DNA of 64,000 nt from Alectoria sarmentosa (Eukaryota; Ascomycota; Lecanoromycetes; Lecanorales; Parmeliaceae): positions 124,001 through 188,000 of the forward strand of contig WOGZ01000009.1 of NCBI GenBank assembly GCA_009733775.1. The letters run 5' to 3'. The notes beneath the pieces were generated by a model. It saw only the letters and a program-made list of their open reading frames with translations, had not been told where the DNA came from and made no database searches. Made by a program: the position numbers and the translations under genes. Each line of letters starts with the position of its first letter. Position 1 is the first letter of the stretch. Shown here piece after piece: positions 21,100 to 33,300 of this stretch.

Positions 21100-22441
21100 A
21101 TGCTCCTCTCCAGTAGCCAAATCTCCGTCGCCACCTCTTCCGGCGTGGGCAAGTCTCCCCTTACCCCTTACCCCTAACCCCCATCGCCCCACACACCCCC
21201 TTCTTCATCCCCCACACACACACCCCCTCGTCTCGTCTCAACTCGTTAACAAAGCCGCAGTCTTCATCTTCACCACGCTCCTCTTCCTGTCCGGCTACAT
21301 ATTGCAACAGCAAACCGTGCGCTCCCTCCAACTCGCCCTGCACCCTCCTCCTCCTCCTCCTCCTCCTCCTCCTCCGCTCACCACGCCCGCCCTCCCCGCC
21401 ACGAACGACCCCGCGCTGCCGAAACATCTCGGCCGACCGCCGCCCGGACGCCGCCCCGGCTTCTTCTTCTTCTTCTCCGACCGGTTTCTGTCGCGGAACA
21501 GGCCGCGGGGCGGGTGGGCCAAGGTGGCGTACGTGCAGTTGGTGCGCCGGCACGGGGACGTGTGCGGGGCGGTGATGGGGATGCGCGAGGTGGAGCGGGG
21601 CGAGAGCATGGCGCAGAGGATCATCATGTATCCGCGGGAGTGGGATCGGGAGATGCTGGAGGAGAAAAGGGATGGGGATCGGGATGGGGATGGGAAGGGG
21701 GAGGAAAGGAGGAGGAGGATGGAGACGAGCCGGCGCTTGTTGAGGAAGGCGGCGAGGGAGTATAGGGTCATTCTGCATGCTGTTGAGTCGGTGCCGACGG
21801 CAGAGGGGAGCGAGGCTTTGACGGCGGAGGAGAGATATCCTCTGATGAATCTACTGAGTCTGGTCCATTACAATCGGCTTCTCTTCCTACAGCCTAGCGG
21901 ATTGATACTCGACTCCACGCCCTTGGATCTGCTATTCACGCTGCCAATGGAGAAGCCTCTACTGGGCCTCTCTGCGCCAGGAGACGAGAGCATGCAGCCC
22001 GCTATCCTTCTCTTCGAACCCTCCAAAGAAACGTACCTGGACGTCATTTCCTCCCTGCCCGAAGGCGCCTACCCCGACTCGGAATTCCTCCAACGGGTAA
22101 CCATTACGCCGGCACCGGCAGACGGCGGGAGTCCAATGACGTTGCTCGCTCAGACCTCAGGACTGGATGATGTAGATGGACAATTCGACGCCGCCGACTT
22201 CCTCGACACGACAGCGTACGTCCGGCTATTGGACGCGGATCTACCGGGACCGCAGTACGACATCCCACGGCAGGATTACGTGCGAGCGATGCCCAGACCC
22301 AAGCAGGCTCGGAAAGCGTGGGAAGGGGTATACGAACGGTTCCGAGAGGCAAGAATGGAGGTATGCGGGTTGGATTTGGAGCCTGTTGAGACGCATGGAT
22401 TGGAGACGCAAGAAGGTCGCTTTGCCAAGAGAAAACGTTGA
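21100..22441 (+). CDS. Golgi-type glycosyltransferase, GT8/GNT1-like
   Basis: Probable type II membrane glycosyltransferase of the group that includes fungal N-acetylglucosaminyltransferase Gnt1. Exon 1 (21100-21148) and exon 2 (21261-22441) give 409 aa if a GC-AG intron is used: the donor is G|GCAAGT and the acceptor GCCGCAG, and this alone puts the start ATG in frame with the membrane span VVFIFTTLLFLSGYIL (residues 16-31). A polyproline run from a CCT repeat (about residues 46-56) forms the stem. The catalytic domain begins WAKVAYVQLVRRHGDVCGAV, with MAQRIIMYPREWD. Where GT8 enzymes usually carry the metal-binding DxD, the text reads LLFLQPSGLILDSTPLD, so the usual motif is not evident. 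It may be a non-canonical or inactive member. Acceptor sugar unknown. Confidence 0.75.
21340..21376. repeat. CCT trinucleotide repeat encoding polyproline
   Basis: About eleven CCT/CTC units inside the glycosyltransferase, read as a run of prolines in the stem region. Likely length-variable between strains. Confidence 0.8.
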
Positions 22442-22915
22442 GACGCACTGCACGAGGATTTCAGACGTTGGTAAAGGGAAGGAGCAAGAAGAGGCGGAAG
22501 CGGATAATGCGAGATAATGCCATGCAAGCATGGTTCGGGACAGGGACGTGTTTCTTTCGTCGTTGTGGAGGTGGTTGGAGATGGATTTCCTGTTGGCTAC
22601 CAAACACTCGGAATTTGGGAGGATTCTCGTAAAAGTTCCATTGGCGGGATAAACGGTCATCAAATCGGCATTAGGCGGATTCGAATCCCGGAGGATCTAC
22701 CCAAGACTCAGTCCTGCCTCGCTCCATGTGGGAATGCCCGCGATTGGCAGCGATAGTCTTGGACCAGCATGTCCATATACTTTCGATCATGCATTTGACC
22801 CACAGGTTGATCGGCAACGCACATACCCTTGGACGTCAATGCATGTGCTTATGTATGTGTTTTTCAACTTGAACCCACCACTCATGAATGACGATTCCTC
22901 CATACACCCACCCAC
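22442..22915. other. Convergent 3' region
   Basis: About 470 bp between convergent genes. It includes a GGATTCGAATCC palindrome at about 22677-22688, which resembles a tRNA B box but has no matching tRNA fold. No gene called. Confidence 0.4.
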
Positions 22916-24916
22916 CTACCTTTTCCCAAGCCTCGCTTCCGCTGCCCTTGCTCTTCGCTCGCGCTCTACCATCATGCGCATCTGAGGCGTCATGCCTCTC
23001 CCGTCTTCCTCCCGGCGCTCTTCCGCTGTCTTCTCCAACCCCCCTAGCCCTCTTTCAGCTTTTTTCGACCCCTTGTCTATCACTCTAATCTCGCCTTTCA
23101 ATCGGTCTTCTTCGGCCTTCCTCCTCTCGAGTTCAGCTTTGCCAGCTTCCGCACGCTCATGCTCTTCCCTCTTATCAGCCTCTGCTTTTGACATGGGAGC
23201 AGGGATGTGAGCTGCATTCCAGTTCCATTTGCCCTCTCCTAGTTCGCTGCGCGCAACCCTGAAGGTATCTCTAGTTCCTCTCTCCCCAGCTAAATCGAAA
23301 GCAGGCTTCCCCTCCTGATTGACTACCGAAGGATCAACTCCCGCTTTTGTCAGCAGCGCGAGCACAATTGCTCGGCTGTTGATAGAGGAAGCTAGATGCA
23401 AAGGCGTAGGAGCATGATGGTTCGCTTGGGTTGAGGAGGGGTAGAAAAAGAAATTAGGGGAGAGCGAATTGGTCACAAGGTAGGAAAGAAGAGCAGAGGC
23501 TTTGGAGCGGCGAATCAGAGCTTGTAGTTGCGTAGTGTGCAGGTTGGCTGCTTCTTCTTCTTTCGAGGGCTTGGGTTTAGCTTGAATCATGGGCCCTTTT
23601 TCGGGGGACGAATTACGATCAGCCTCGGATTGTGCAGCAACTGCTGCTGCCATGGTGAGAGCACCTTCGTCAACCTCGCTAACTTTGACACGGGTTATTT
23701 CGACGAATGCACGCATCAATTCGGCTTGCGTAGCACGTCTTGTGCTGAACGGGAATGTGCGATTCCTTGAATCATTTTGCCGTAAAACTTGGTTCTCATA
23801 AGGCCCAAATAGTATACGCCGATTCGAGCTGCCAGTAGCACGGACGAAGATGAGTTGAGAGGCGCCAATTAGATCTTTCCACTCTCTTAGAAGCACACGG
23901 ATCTCTTGCTCCAAAGCGACTTCATTGTATCGACGTAGAGAAGAGCCCGCAGAATGAGCAGCTCCTTTAGCGGAGTCGTTGGCAGATTGGGCGCCGCCTT
24001 GTTTGCGGCGAGTCGTATAACGGTGGAAGGTCTTATGAGCGATGACGAGCGCCTGACGCTGTTCGGTGCCTGCAGATTGTTTTCCAAGTTTGGGGGCGAG
24101 GGAGACAATCATTCCAGCAAAGTGGCCGCCACCAACCATACAAAGGAAGATTTGCGGACTGGTCATCGTGGAGGCAAGTGGTACACCATTTGAGCTATCG
24201 GAAGGCGAAGGTTTTGTGGGGACCGGGCGGAGTTGCTTTTTGCGAACAACGTCAACAGTATCAGGCTCTTCTTGTTCTGAGTTTGTGAAGAGCGCTCTGT
24301 AAACGCCCAGAGAGGTATTAGTAGGGAGTAGAGGGGTCGAGAACCATATTAGTGGAGGTTTGCCGGAGCCTCTTATCCGTTTCTTGGACATGAATTCTTT
24401 CTCTGAACCTGGATTGCCAAAGTGAGCTTGCTTCTTCAGCAATGCACTCAAGATGCTCTCTTTTGCTCCCTCGCCATCAGCTTCAGACTCCGAGGACTCC
24501 AGTTCCGACCCGGAGATACTCTCATCCAACTCATCAACCAGATTTCCGAATTCATTATCCGTGATAGACTGTGCACCTCTAACCTTTTGCTTCAGGTTGT
24601 AGTTGTGCCAGTCCGATTTGACATGCAGACGCTGCTCTTGAACACTTGGAAAGGATGTTCTGCAGAACTGACACGATGTCGAGAGCTTTGTTTCCCCGCC
24701 CGGTCTTCCTACATCATTTTCTGGTGCGCATTTAGAGACTTGGGGAGTATTGTCGATTGAAGCAGGTAAGATGGTGGGATCTTTGAGGTGGAGAGTCACC
24801 AGTAGCTCTTGGGGTAAGGCAAAGACTAATTAAGTGATCAGTGTCGGTAAGGCGACAGGAGCGAACTTCATACCGTATAAAGGCCTCCTCAGCAGCTCTT
24901 CGGCATTTTCGGACAT
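22916..24916 (-). CDS. VMS1: Vms1/ANKZF1, peptidyl-tRNA hydrolase of ribosome quality control
   Basis: Vms1 releases stalled nascent chains from 60S subunits and works with Cdc48 in protein quality control at ribosome and mitochondrion. Exon 1 (24916-24874, MSENAEELLRRPLY) joins exon 2 (24825-22916) over a 48-nt intron, giving 650 aa. A C2H2 finger lies near residue 65 (CQFCRTSF, KSDWHNYN). The VLRF1 release-factor-like domain covers about 200-370, from FLCMVGGGHFAGMIV to ILFGPYENQVL, and contains RRKQGGAQSANDSAKG, whose GGAQ holds the catalytic glutamine. Ankyrin-type repeats (TPLHLASSINSRAIVLALL) follow, then a charged coiled coil. The C-terminus RERRARAAEAR fits the RX5AAX2R p97/Cdc48-binding VIM motif exactly. 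All functional parts are intact. Confidence 0.93.
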
Positions 24917-25279
24917 GGTGCTTGTATTTTGTTAGATACCAAGAAGGAACGTGTACGTTGAGGATGTTGAGATTGAAAGGCACAGGGAAAAGCAACCAAA
25001 ATGGTGCAGTAGTGCCTTGGGTTTCGGCTGCGGCTAGCGCTCTGTGTCTAAATCTCGATGAAGAGTAGAAAGTCACGTTGGCATCTGTTACTGTGAAAGA
25101 AGACACAAATAGTCAATCGATCAAGAGGCTACAAGAAGTGTAATACCGCGAGAAACATGAGGATTGAAGCTTTGAAACCTTGGTAGAGCTAGTCGTATCG
25201 TCATACATTTTCCCATAGTATTACTGCCTGTTTTCTTCGCTAACGTGAAATGCAGCCAGAATGTATCAACTCCCAAAGT
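24917..25279. other. Intergenic, VMS1 promoter
   Basis: 363 bp between the VMS1 start and the stop of the BAR-SH3 gene, both minus strand. An overlapping minus frame to 25106 is a shadow with no protein character. Confidence 0.45.
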
Positions 25280-27021
25280 CTATGCAAGCTGACAATAATT
25301 CGCTGGGAAGCTCCCGTGGACTCCGTTAAGCTCCCCTTCCCACCAGTCGTCCGTGCTTTCCGTCTTTTTGGTAACCTTTATTCGATCACCTTCCCTGAAC
25401 ACCAAATCACCGTGTCCCTGACCTGCGAATTCATAAAGAGCTGTCACCCAGGTTCCTTGCGCTGAAGGAATCCTCTTGGGTGGAGGTGGTGGCGGCTTCT
25501 TTTTTCCCGCTGCAATCGAAGCCATAGCCATGGAGGAATTCGATGGTAGCCGGTCACGATTGAAGTAGTCCCCGCGAGGACCGGCCGGAGCATGCATCGC
25601 TGGATCGCCTGGTGATGGACTTGTAATAGCTGATGAGTTGTAATTCGGTGTGGCTAAGCCCAGCGAGGTTTGTGAAGGAACGGATGATATCCTTGGTCGC
25701 GGATTCTCGCTGTAGTCCGGTGAAGGTGGCTCTGACGAAGCACTCGTAGCTGGGGAAAGAGCCATCAGCGCATTAGACTGGTTACCGCTTGGCCGTCGTT
25801 GCGCAGAGATACCATTGCGTACGTTACGACTGCTCATTGAATTATGGGGCTTGTCCTCTATGCGTGACTGACTAGGATGGCGCTGAGAGGATATGCCATT
25901 GCGAATGTTCAGGCCGGTCACTGAGCCATGTGGTTTTTCTTCGATTCTCATCGACATCCGTACAGTCTTTCCTCCGGCAATGCAAGCTATGCTCTCGACC
26001 TCTTGCTTGACCGGCCGAAAGTCTACGTCCCAAGTGGACATGATTGCATTCGCGGAAGGTGGAGGATCTGGAAAGCTCTCTCCATCGCAGAAGTCGTGTA
26101 AGAGTGTGTAGGACTGGGCAAGGAGCGTATTTTGTGTCATGATCTGGGCTGCGAGGAGATGGGGGAGGATTGAGAACGCGGCGGTAACGACAGGTGGAAG
26201 ACTAGACTTGAGATGATCATCTGCAACTTGGTATTCCTGTGACTTGATCAGCATCATACTTTCCATCATATCGCTCAAACGCCGAAGAGAGAAAGTGTGC
26301 AAAGGTTGGTCAAGGGCGGATCCGGGTGTGGGACATGTTCTAGTTCCGATCTAGAATAAACCTCAACGTACATCTTTCGCTCTGATCAACTCTGCCTCAG
26401 CCTTCTCGAGAGATGCATTATCCCGATCCGATCTCTTAGTCTTGCTCCTCCCAGTTTCGACTCGCTTTTGATACTTCTCGAAGTCCAGCTGTAGAAATCA
26501 GCGTTATGGTTGACCGGTTGGTTGATGATGGTCCCCACCTTCTTATCTCCTCGTTTCCTGATGACTTTCTTCATTGGCTGAATGCAGTCTTTCGCTTCCA
26601 TCGCAGGCTTGATGATCCGTGTATCGACCATGGCCACCTCTTCCAGCAGATCTGTCCGGAGCTCATCATAAGACGTGTGAAACTTGATCGTCCTCTCCAT
26701 TACATGATGGGGCGTTATCACAGGCTCGTGGCCCGCGTAATTCTCGTCGGCCCCAATGATTGGAGAGTACATGGTTTGGAAGCCGTTCGCGAGTCGCTGC
26801 TGTGTACCCAGTATATCCCTCCAAGAGTCTCTCCAAGCTTTGGCTGCGTCGATGATCTGACGAATGAGTATCAACATACTTATCTTAGCAAGGACAACAC
26901 TGTAGCATACCTTGGCAAGCATCTTGTCAGCTTCATCGAAATCGTTGAGCAGTACTGCGACTTGGGTTTCATCCGCACTCCTCGGCAAAAATTTGCCAAA
27001 TCGCCTTTGCATGCTCTGCAT
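25280..27021 (-). CDS. BAR and SH3 domain protein
   Basis: Likely acts in membrane curvature, endocytosis or actin patch function, like Rvs167/amphiphysin relatives. Four exons (27021-26911, 26856-26539, 26488-26372, 26236-25280) with introns of 54, 50 and 135 nt give 500 aa. The BAR domain runs from about residue 1 to 265 (MQSMQRRFGKFLPRSADETQ, IIDAAKAWRDSWRDIL, LDFEKYQKRVETG, SSLPPVVTAAFSILPHLLAAQ). A disordered Ser/Pro linker follows, with PPPPPPKR just before the C-terminal SH3: VTALYEFAGQGHGDLVFREG, then DDWWEGELNGVHGSFPANYC. Family alignment supports joining RAKD to EYQVADDHL across the longest intron; a small extra exon there is not excluded. It is distinct in sequence from the Rvs167 orthologue, so no symbol is given. 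Confidence 0.88.
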
Positions 27022-30000
27022 TTTGGTGGCTTTGAACGTGGCAAGACGGACTCGTATTCTACTCAACTGAAGAGCCTACATTGAATCTTCATAGAGAGGT
27101 CTCGTGAACTTGAAAGTCCACCAAGACAAGAGGTGTCGTCGTTGATGTTGATCTCCCATCGATTGAATTTCCTGAGATGTAAGCTTCAACCCCACACGCG
27201 GCCAGCCAGCCCTATCACTCATCAGATCGACAAACCCGAGCCTTCTCGGATGCGAGCCATTTGACGCCGAGGCGCCTTTCCTTGCGCGTTAGTCCTGATA
27301 TTTGATCTTTGAGCTTCTAGTTAATTCCGACAGCAATGCGTTTCATCTTGTGGCTTATAACCATAGCCTATGAGACCGAACAGACATCGGTATTGCGCTC
27401 AATCTAAAATCTGGAACAGGTTGGCAATTTTGGAGTTTCTCAGGTTCCTGAGCACGCCAAGGCCCCGACAGGCTACAGCTTCTACTTCGATATCGGAAGG
27501 CTCTCCACACAACACTGAGTTTCTGGGCGGACATACCTCCTGACATTTTATAATGCCAGGTTCATTGAACTTGGACTAAATCCACCAATCAAAGGATATC
27601 TCCCGGTTCGCATACTAAGCTGAACTTGGGCGCTTTGTCAGCAATGTTGGAAAATCAAGAAAGCCCCTCGGGCCTTCCTGGCTCACCTACAGTACATACT
27701 TGCCATGGACCCCCACTGTGTCCAATGCCGGTCGATAAGCGTTCCCGGATTACCTGGATTTGATCCCTGTAGGATGATAAGTGATACGATGCACTGTCCT
27801 CATAGAAAATGACCGTGGCAGTAGGTGGGGGTATGTGGGAACATTTCACAATCCATCAGATTGCTTACGCAATGCCCATTAGAACCTGCTCTAGCTGGAA
27901 GCACGTGCGGTAACCTACCGCTCTATTCAACCACCCAGGGACAGTGTTATGTCAAAGCACAAAGTGTAAATTGTGCAGCCGGGCAACCTCGGGCTTGGCC
28001 AGGCTGCATGCTGAAAGCCTCCTCATGATTGCATTTGGCGCAGGGCAATTCTCCGATTCAGTTAATTAAAGCGGAAATTTACCTTACCCCTTAATCCCTT
28101 CTCCCCATGTAGGATGGTTTCAATCGTCGAGGTGAATGCCGAAGCGGTACCTGCCTGGGCCAAAGCAAAAGAAAATGAAATAGAGTACGTGTGCTTCAGG
28201 GGCAAGAAATGCTTACGTAGCTATGTTCAGCAAGCTCACGCTAACTAAGGATCTTGAATCGTTCACGTTTGATATATGAAAGACTTGTGGTCTGGCAGCA
28301 CGAATAGAAACGTTCCAGGCGCTTGGTGCGCTCATGGCCCCACCTACCTAGGCACTGGCTCTAGCACTGGTGAAATAATTGCGCTTTTCCCTTGGCGCCA
28401 AAAATCGGCAGACAATTTCACCGATGCCATACCTGTTTCTGGCTTTGTTTTACCGATGACACTGACAATTCGTGGAGTTGTGATTTGTGCAAAGTGGACA
28501 CATGGGCAATATGCAGGAACCTTGCAAAATTGTTCCATTGCTCTGGATTAGGGGGTCCAAGGTGTAAATGCATGGCAGGCCCAGAAGTGATGAATCGCGA
28601 AAAGGATGGAAAAGCGTCTTTCGGACAGACCCACTTTATGCAGGGTGAGGCAGGGCATGATTCGGCTTTTGATCTTATCTCTCTGAAACGATCGGCGCCA
28701 CCCGTGTGAAAAGGACGCCGAGGGGGGGGCAGGGTAGGAATAACAATAACGGCGGAGGGAACACCGCAACGGGTGACACGATGAACAGGGATTAGGGAAT
28801 GTGATTTTCACATGATGGGCTGAAAAAATAAGTAAGAATAGAAGAAGAAAATGTTTATTATTGAAAAGATATTTTCTGCGTGGCAACCAAATCCTAAAGA
28901 AGTCAAGAGTTAGCCGAAGATCCAGGTGTTAAAAAATGTTAAAGATGATAGCTTGGACGCCCCTTCCGGGGAACCTTAATTCAACCTTGCTGCGCTGTAG
29001 CCTGTAGTCTGTAGCCTGTAGCGTTTTCTTGCCAGCATCGGCCTCTGTCGGCCAATTATTGGGATATTGGGATAAGATGACGACCATTGTCTTTCTCACT
29101 TGCTTCTTCCAGCTCATTTTTCAATTATAGTCTCCATCTACCTATCACATCTTGATCTAATACTACCACACCATACACACACCAACCAACCAACAAACCA
29201 ACACACTTCACACTCTCAAAATACATCCACCGCAAATACACCTTCTTACTTGAAAAATATTAGCATCTTCCACCCCTAACCCAATTTGCCAGTGTTCTGG
29301 AACAGGAGATGCCCAAGCGTTCAAACTCCTTGCGAAAAGTATCCTTCCCTGCCTCAGTCCCCATCCAGTGTCACAGACCATACCACCAATTCCCCAAGAG
29401 GCCTACTGCTAAACATCCCCCTTCTTCATCGCCGTGATTGGTCCAAGAGTGAAAAAGTAACCTCTGCTCCACAACTTCGTCTTTCTACCCAATCATGAAG
29501 ACCTGGGATCGGTCGATAGGCAACGTGCATAGATCGTACCGGGCTTTTTGGATTGCACCTATCGATCAAGCGCATTCAAAGCTTCATGATCTACCAGAAG
29601 CCTTGCAAGACCTGCCAAGGACATGGCAAAGCTGCCATGACTGATGAGGGAAAGGAAAGGAAATTTCCAATCCCAAACAGAGGCAAGTCTAGGCGGCCAG
29701 AACAAAGCGTTGGGACTGGGAGACATGCGCGATGACGCATCTTGCCTTTCCCCTCCGCTCCCGGTACTGTGTGTCAAGCTTGCAGGGTACCTTCCAAGGT
29801 CGCCACTAACAAGGTACCGGAGAGAAGACTGACGATCTACATGTCTGATTTGGGACAGTCGGTGCTGAAATTAAGTGGCCCGGCAGCTAGCCGTCCGCAA
29901 GTCATACCCCTGGCAGCCATCCATTCGATGTTACTCCGATGGCGGTTGAAGAACTCAGAATAATCTTCCTCAAGCATATGCGTTGGGCACATCGTTGTCA

Positions 30001-30312
30001 CTTCCTTCTGCTAATCCTCCAATTTAACCTAGTACACTCTACGAACTCTATATGATTCAACACGTTGTGGCAAGCAGGGGGTACGCTGGTACAACGGTAC
30101 GTGTCTCAGGACATTCATACTTAAATCAACAATGCCTGACCACTTCTTCTATTGAATCTTGTTGTCCATTTCTCATCTCTTTCTCCCCCCCGCCCCCCTC
30201 CTCCAAACCTCTGCAAACCCCTGTGCGTCGATATAGTCTTCGTCCTCCCCATTCCTTACTCATGACGGGTTGGAGTGAGCCCTGTGTCACCTTCTCTTTT
30301 GTCTAGGCCAAG
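27022..30312. other. 3.3-kb gene-poor region upstream of the glucan synthase
   Basis: Both strands hold only short frames (60-112 codons) without family likeness, signal peptide or convincing introns. A G run lies near 28720-28729. A CA/CCAA-rich tract at about 29160-29220 and a C-rich stretch near 30185-30200 resemble the leader and core-promoter composition of strongly expressed fungal genes. The region probably combines the BAR-SH3 5' flank with a long regulatory region of the glucan synthase gene. Confidence 0.4.
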
Positions 30313-33300
30313 ATGCTCATTGCATCTTGCATGCGGCCATTAGCCATCGTAGCGACACTCTTCATCGGTGCTTCACTATGTATACAGTACGATCCAGAGC
30401 AAGTGCTATGGAACCTCAACCAAAACCAGACGGCTACCGATGTGATGGACTATTGGGGCCAATGGGAGAATCACAGTAAGGGCAATACCTCTTCAAGCTG
30501 TGTCTTTGCTGACCCTATTCAGCATACACTCCCTCACCAGACAATTGGAGATTCCCCTTCTACACCCTCATGCTCGATCGATTCGTGAACGGCGACCCTA
30601 CCAATGATAATAACAACGGCACCGCTTGGGAACATGATCTGACGGGAACTCAGTTGAGGCATGGAGGGGATATCCAAGGCCTTATGGACACGCTCGACTA
30701 CGTGGCTGGCATGGGGATCAAGGCCATTTATTTCGCTGGAAGTCCCATGATCAACTTTCCTTGGGGCTCTGATGGGTTCAGTCCGCTGGACCTGACTCTC
30801 CTGGACGCTCACTTTGCCACGATCGACATCTGGCGGCAGTGTATCGACGAGATGCACGCTCGGGGAATGTATGTTTTGATCGACAACACCTTCGGTACGC
30901 TAGGAGACTTGATAGGATTTGAGGGGAATCTGAATGTTTCCACGCCCCTTAATTACGGAGAATGGAACGCACAATGGAAGACATCGAGGAGATATCATGA
31001 TTTCGATTTTGACAACTCTGAGCTGTAAGATTTCTGCCATGAAATGACTGCTAGGGATCCCCGTGCTAATCGTTCTCAGCGATACTTGTGACGTCGAATA
31101 TCCTCGCTGGTATAACGATTACGGGGAGCAAGTCACCGGCAACGGCAGTGAGTACCTTGTCGGTTGCCGTGATAGCGAGTTCGATCAATACGGAGACATT
31201 GCCGCCTTTGACATATATCCCGAATGGCAACGACAGATCTCCAAATTCGCGTCAGTTCAAGATCGGTTGCGGGAGTGGAAGCCTTCCGTTCTATCTAAGA
31301 TTGAGCATCTTTCTTGTCTTCAAATCGCTAGTAAGCTGCTGTTCTAGCATTACAGAAGTCAACGCTAATGCGATACAACTCTAGTGTTGGATATTGATGG
31401 CTTCAGGATTGACAAGGGCCAGCAAGTTACGGTTGACGCCGCGGGACACTGGTCAAATTTTATTCGCGGATGTGCTTCCTCTCTCGGGAAGGATAACTTC
31501 TTCATACCAGTATGTGACTTAAAGTGGTCACAACAGAATGGTCGCTAACCCCTCAAATTAGGGCGAAATTGTTTCAGGCAATGCTTTTGGGGCTGTCTAC
31601 CTAGGCCGTGGCAAAGAACCAACTATGGCCGTAAACGATACCAACAAAGCTGTTCAATTAACGACGGAGACAGCGGACGATTCGCTCTTCATTCGCGACG
31701 CAGGCCAAAATGCGTTTGACGCTGCTTGCTTCCATTACTCAACCTATAGATCATTGCTGAGGATCCTGGGAATGGATGGTAACCTTTTTGCGACCGGAGA
31801 ATCGCCTACAGATTTCATCGTCGCTTGGAAAACTTTCGTTCAGACAAACGACATGCTCAACGCGAACACGGGCAAGTTTGACCCAAGGCACATGTATGGT
31901 GCGCAGAATCAGGACAATTTCAGGTGGCCGACCATCGTCAATGGCACCCAAAGGCAGATTCTTGCCAATTTCATTACCACGTTGCTCTTGCCTGGTATCC
32001 CATTGCTCGAATGGGGCGAAGAACAAGCCTACTACGTCATGGACAATACAGCGAACAATTATGTGTTTGGTAGACAACCTATGTCCTCAGCTACAGCGTG
32101 GCAGGACCACGGATGTTATAGTGTGGGTAATGCAAAATTCGAAAACTGGCCGCCTGGAAATTACACGAACGGCTGCAAGGACGATTGGAATAGCCTTGAC
32201 CATCGAGACCCGTCACATCCGATCCGCAATATCATCTCTACTATGTATGAGATGCGACAAAGATACCCCGTCCTCACTGACGGGTTCTACCTGGAGACTT
32301 TAACTCTGCAGTCATTTCCTATATACCTACCCGGCTCTTTTGGCACACCTACAACAACGGGCATCTGGTCTGTCCGACGTTCTGGATGGCCGAATGTTCA
32401 GGACTTCACTACCGAAGGACAGAAACTTCAGGACGTATGGCTTCTCTTCTCCAACCAAGGCATAGAGGTTACGTACTCCTTTGACTGCAGCAACAACGCT
32501 ACAGGCCTATTAGCTCCCTATGATAATGGCACTACGGTCAAGAATTTGTTCTATCCCTACGATGAGGTCAAGCTGGGTTCAACCCCAGAGTTTCTAGAAT
32601 TGGACAACGCCACAGAAGTCAATGGTTGCGTCGAAGAGATTACTATGGATGCATATGGCTTCAAGGCCTACGTACCTATCATTCAATGGCTACGGCCGTC
32701 CCCCGTCATCACCAAATTCAATCCTGGTCACGATGCCCGGCTCTTGTCGAATCAGACTGTCCCGATTGAGCTATACTTCTCAGATGAGATGGATTGCTCG
32801 AACGTGCAGAATGCCATTACCATCACCTCAACAACCAAAGATGGTTCGGTCGCATCGATTGACAACAGCAGCGTCTCATGCCAGATGGTCAATGACACCA
32901 CCGCCAGAGTGTCGCAATACACGGGCACGGTAACCTCTCAGATCCCGGCTGTATGGAAAATCGCCGGGAATCTGGTGAATGTTTTCGACGGGATCCACCA
33001 AGTCAACATAGCCAACGCCACCACCGCCGCCGGGAATACTTCCACAAACGCTGTTCATCACTTTCTTCTACGTGTCGGCCAGATTGATAATCCCATGGTC
33101 TTCACGCGTTCTGCCAATTACTCCGATTCCATACTGCATAAGGACACCCACGGCGCTCTCTACATATCGCACAAGGCCGCTGGTGCCGACTTGTTCCGCT
33201 ATTCGACAAATTGGCAATCCAGCTGGAGCAATTGGCTGCCGTACAGTGGAGGAAACACGACTATCGAGAAGCAGCCCTGGTCTGGAACCAAAGCACAAGC

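Noticed and set aside
21161..21778. 205-codon minus frame over the glycosyltransferase
   Set aside because: Shadow of a GC-rich coding exon and its CCT repeat; runs of Pro, Arg and Glu with no family.
22677..22688. GGATTCGAATCC, resembling a tRNA B box
   Set aside because: No A box, no acceptor-stem pairing, and the T-stem does not pair; it is just a palindrome.
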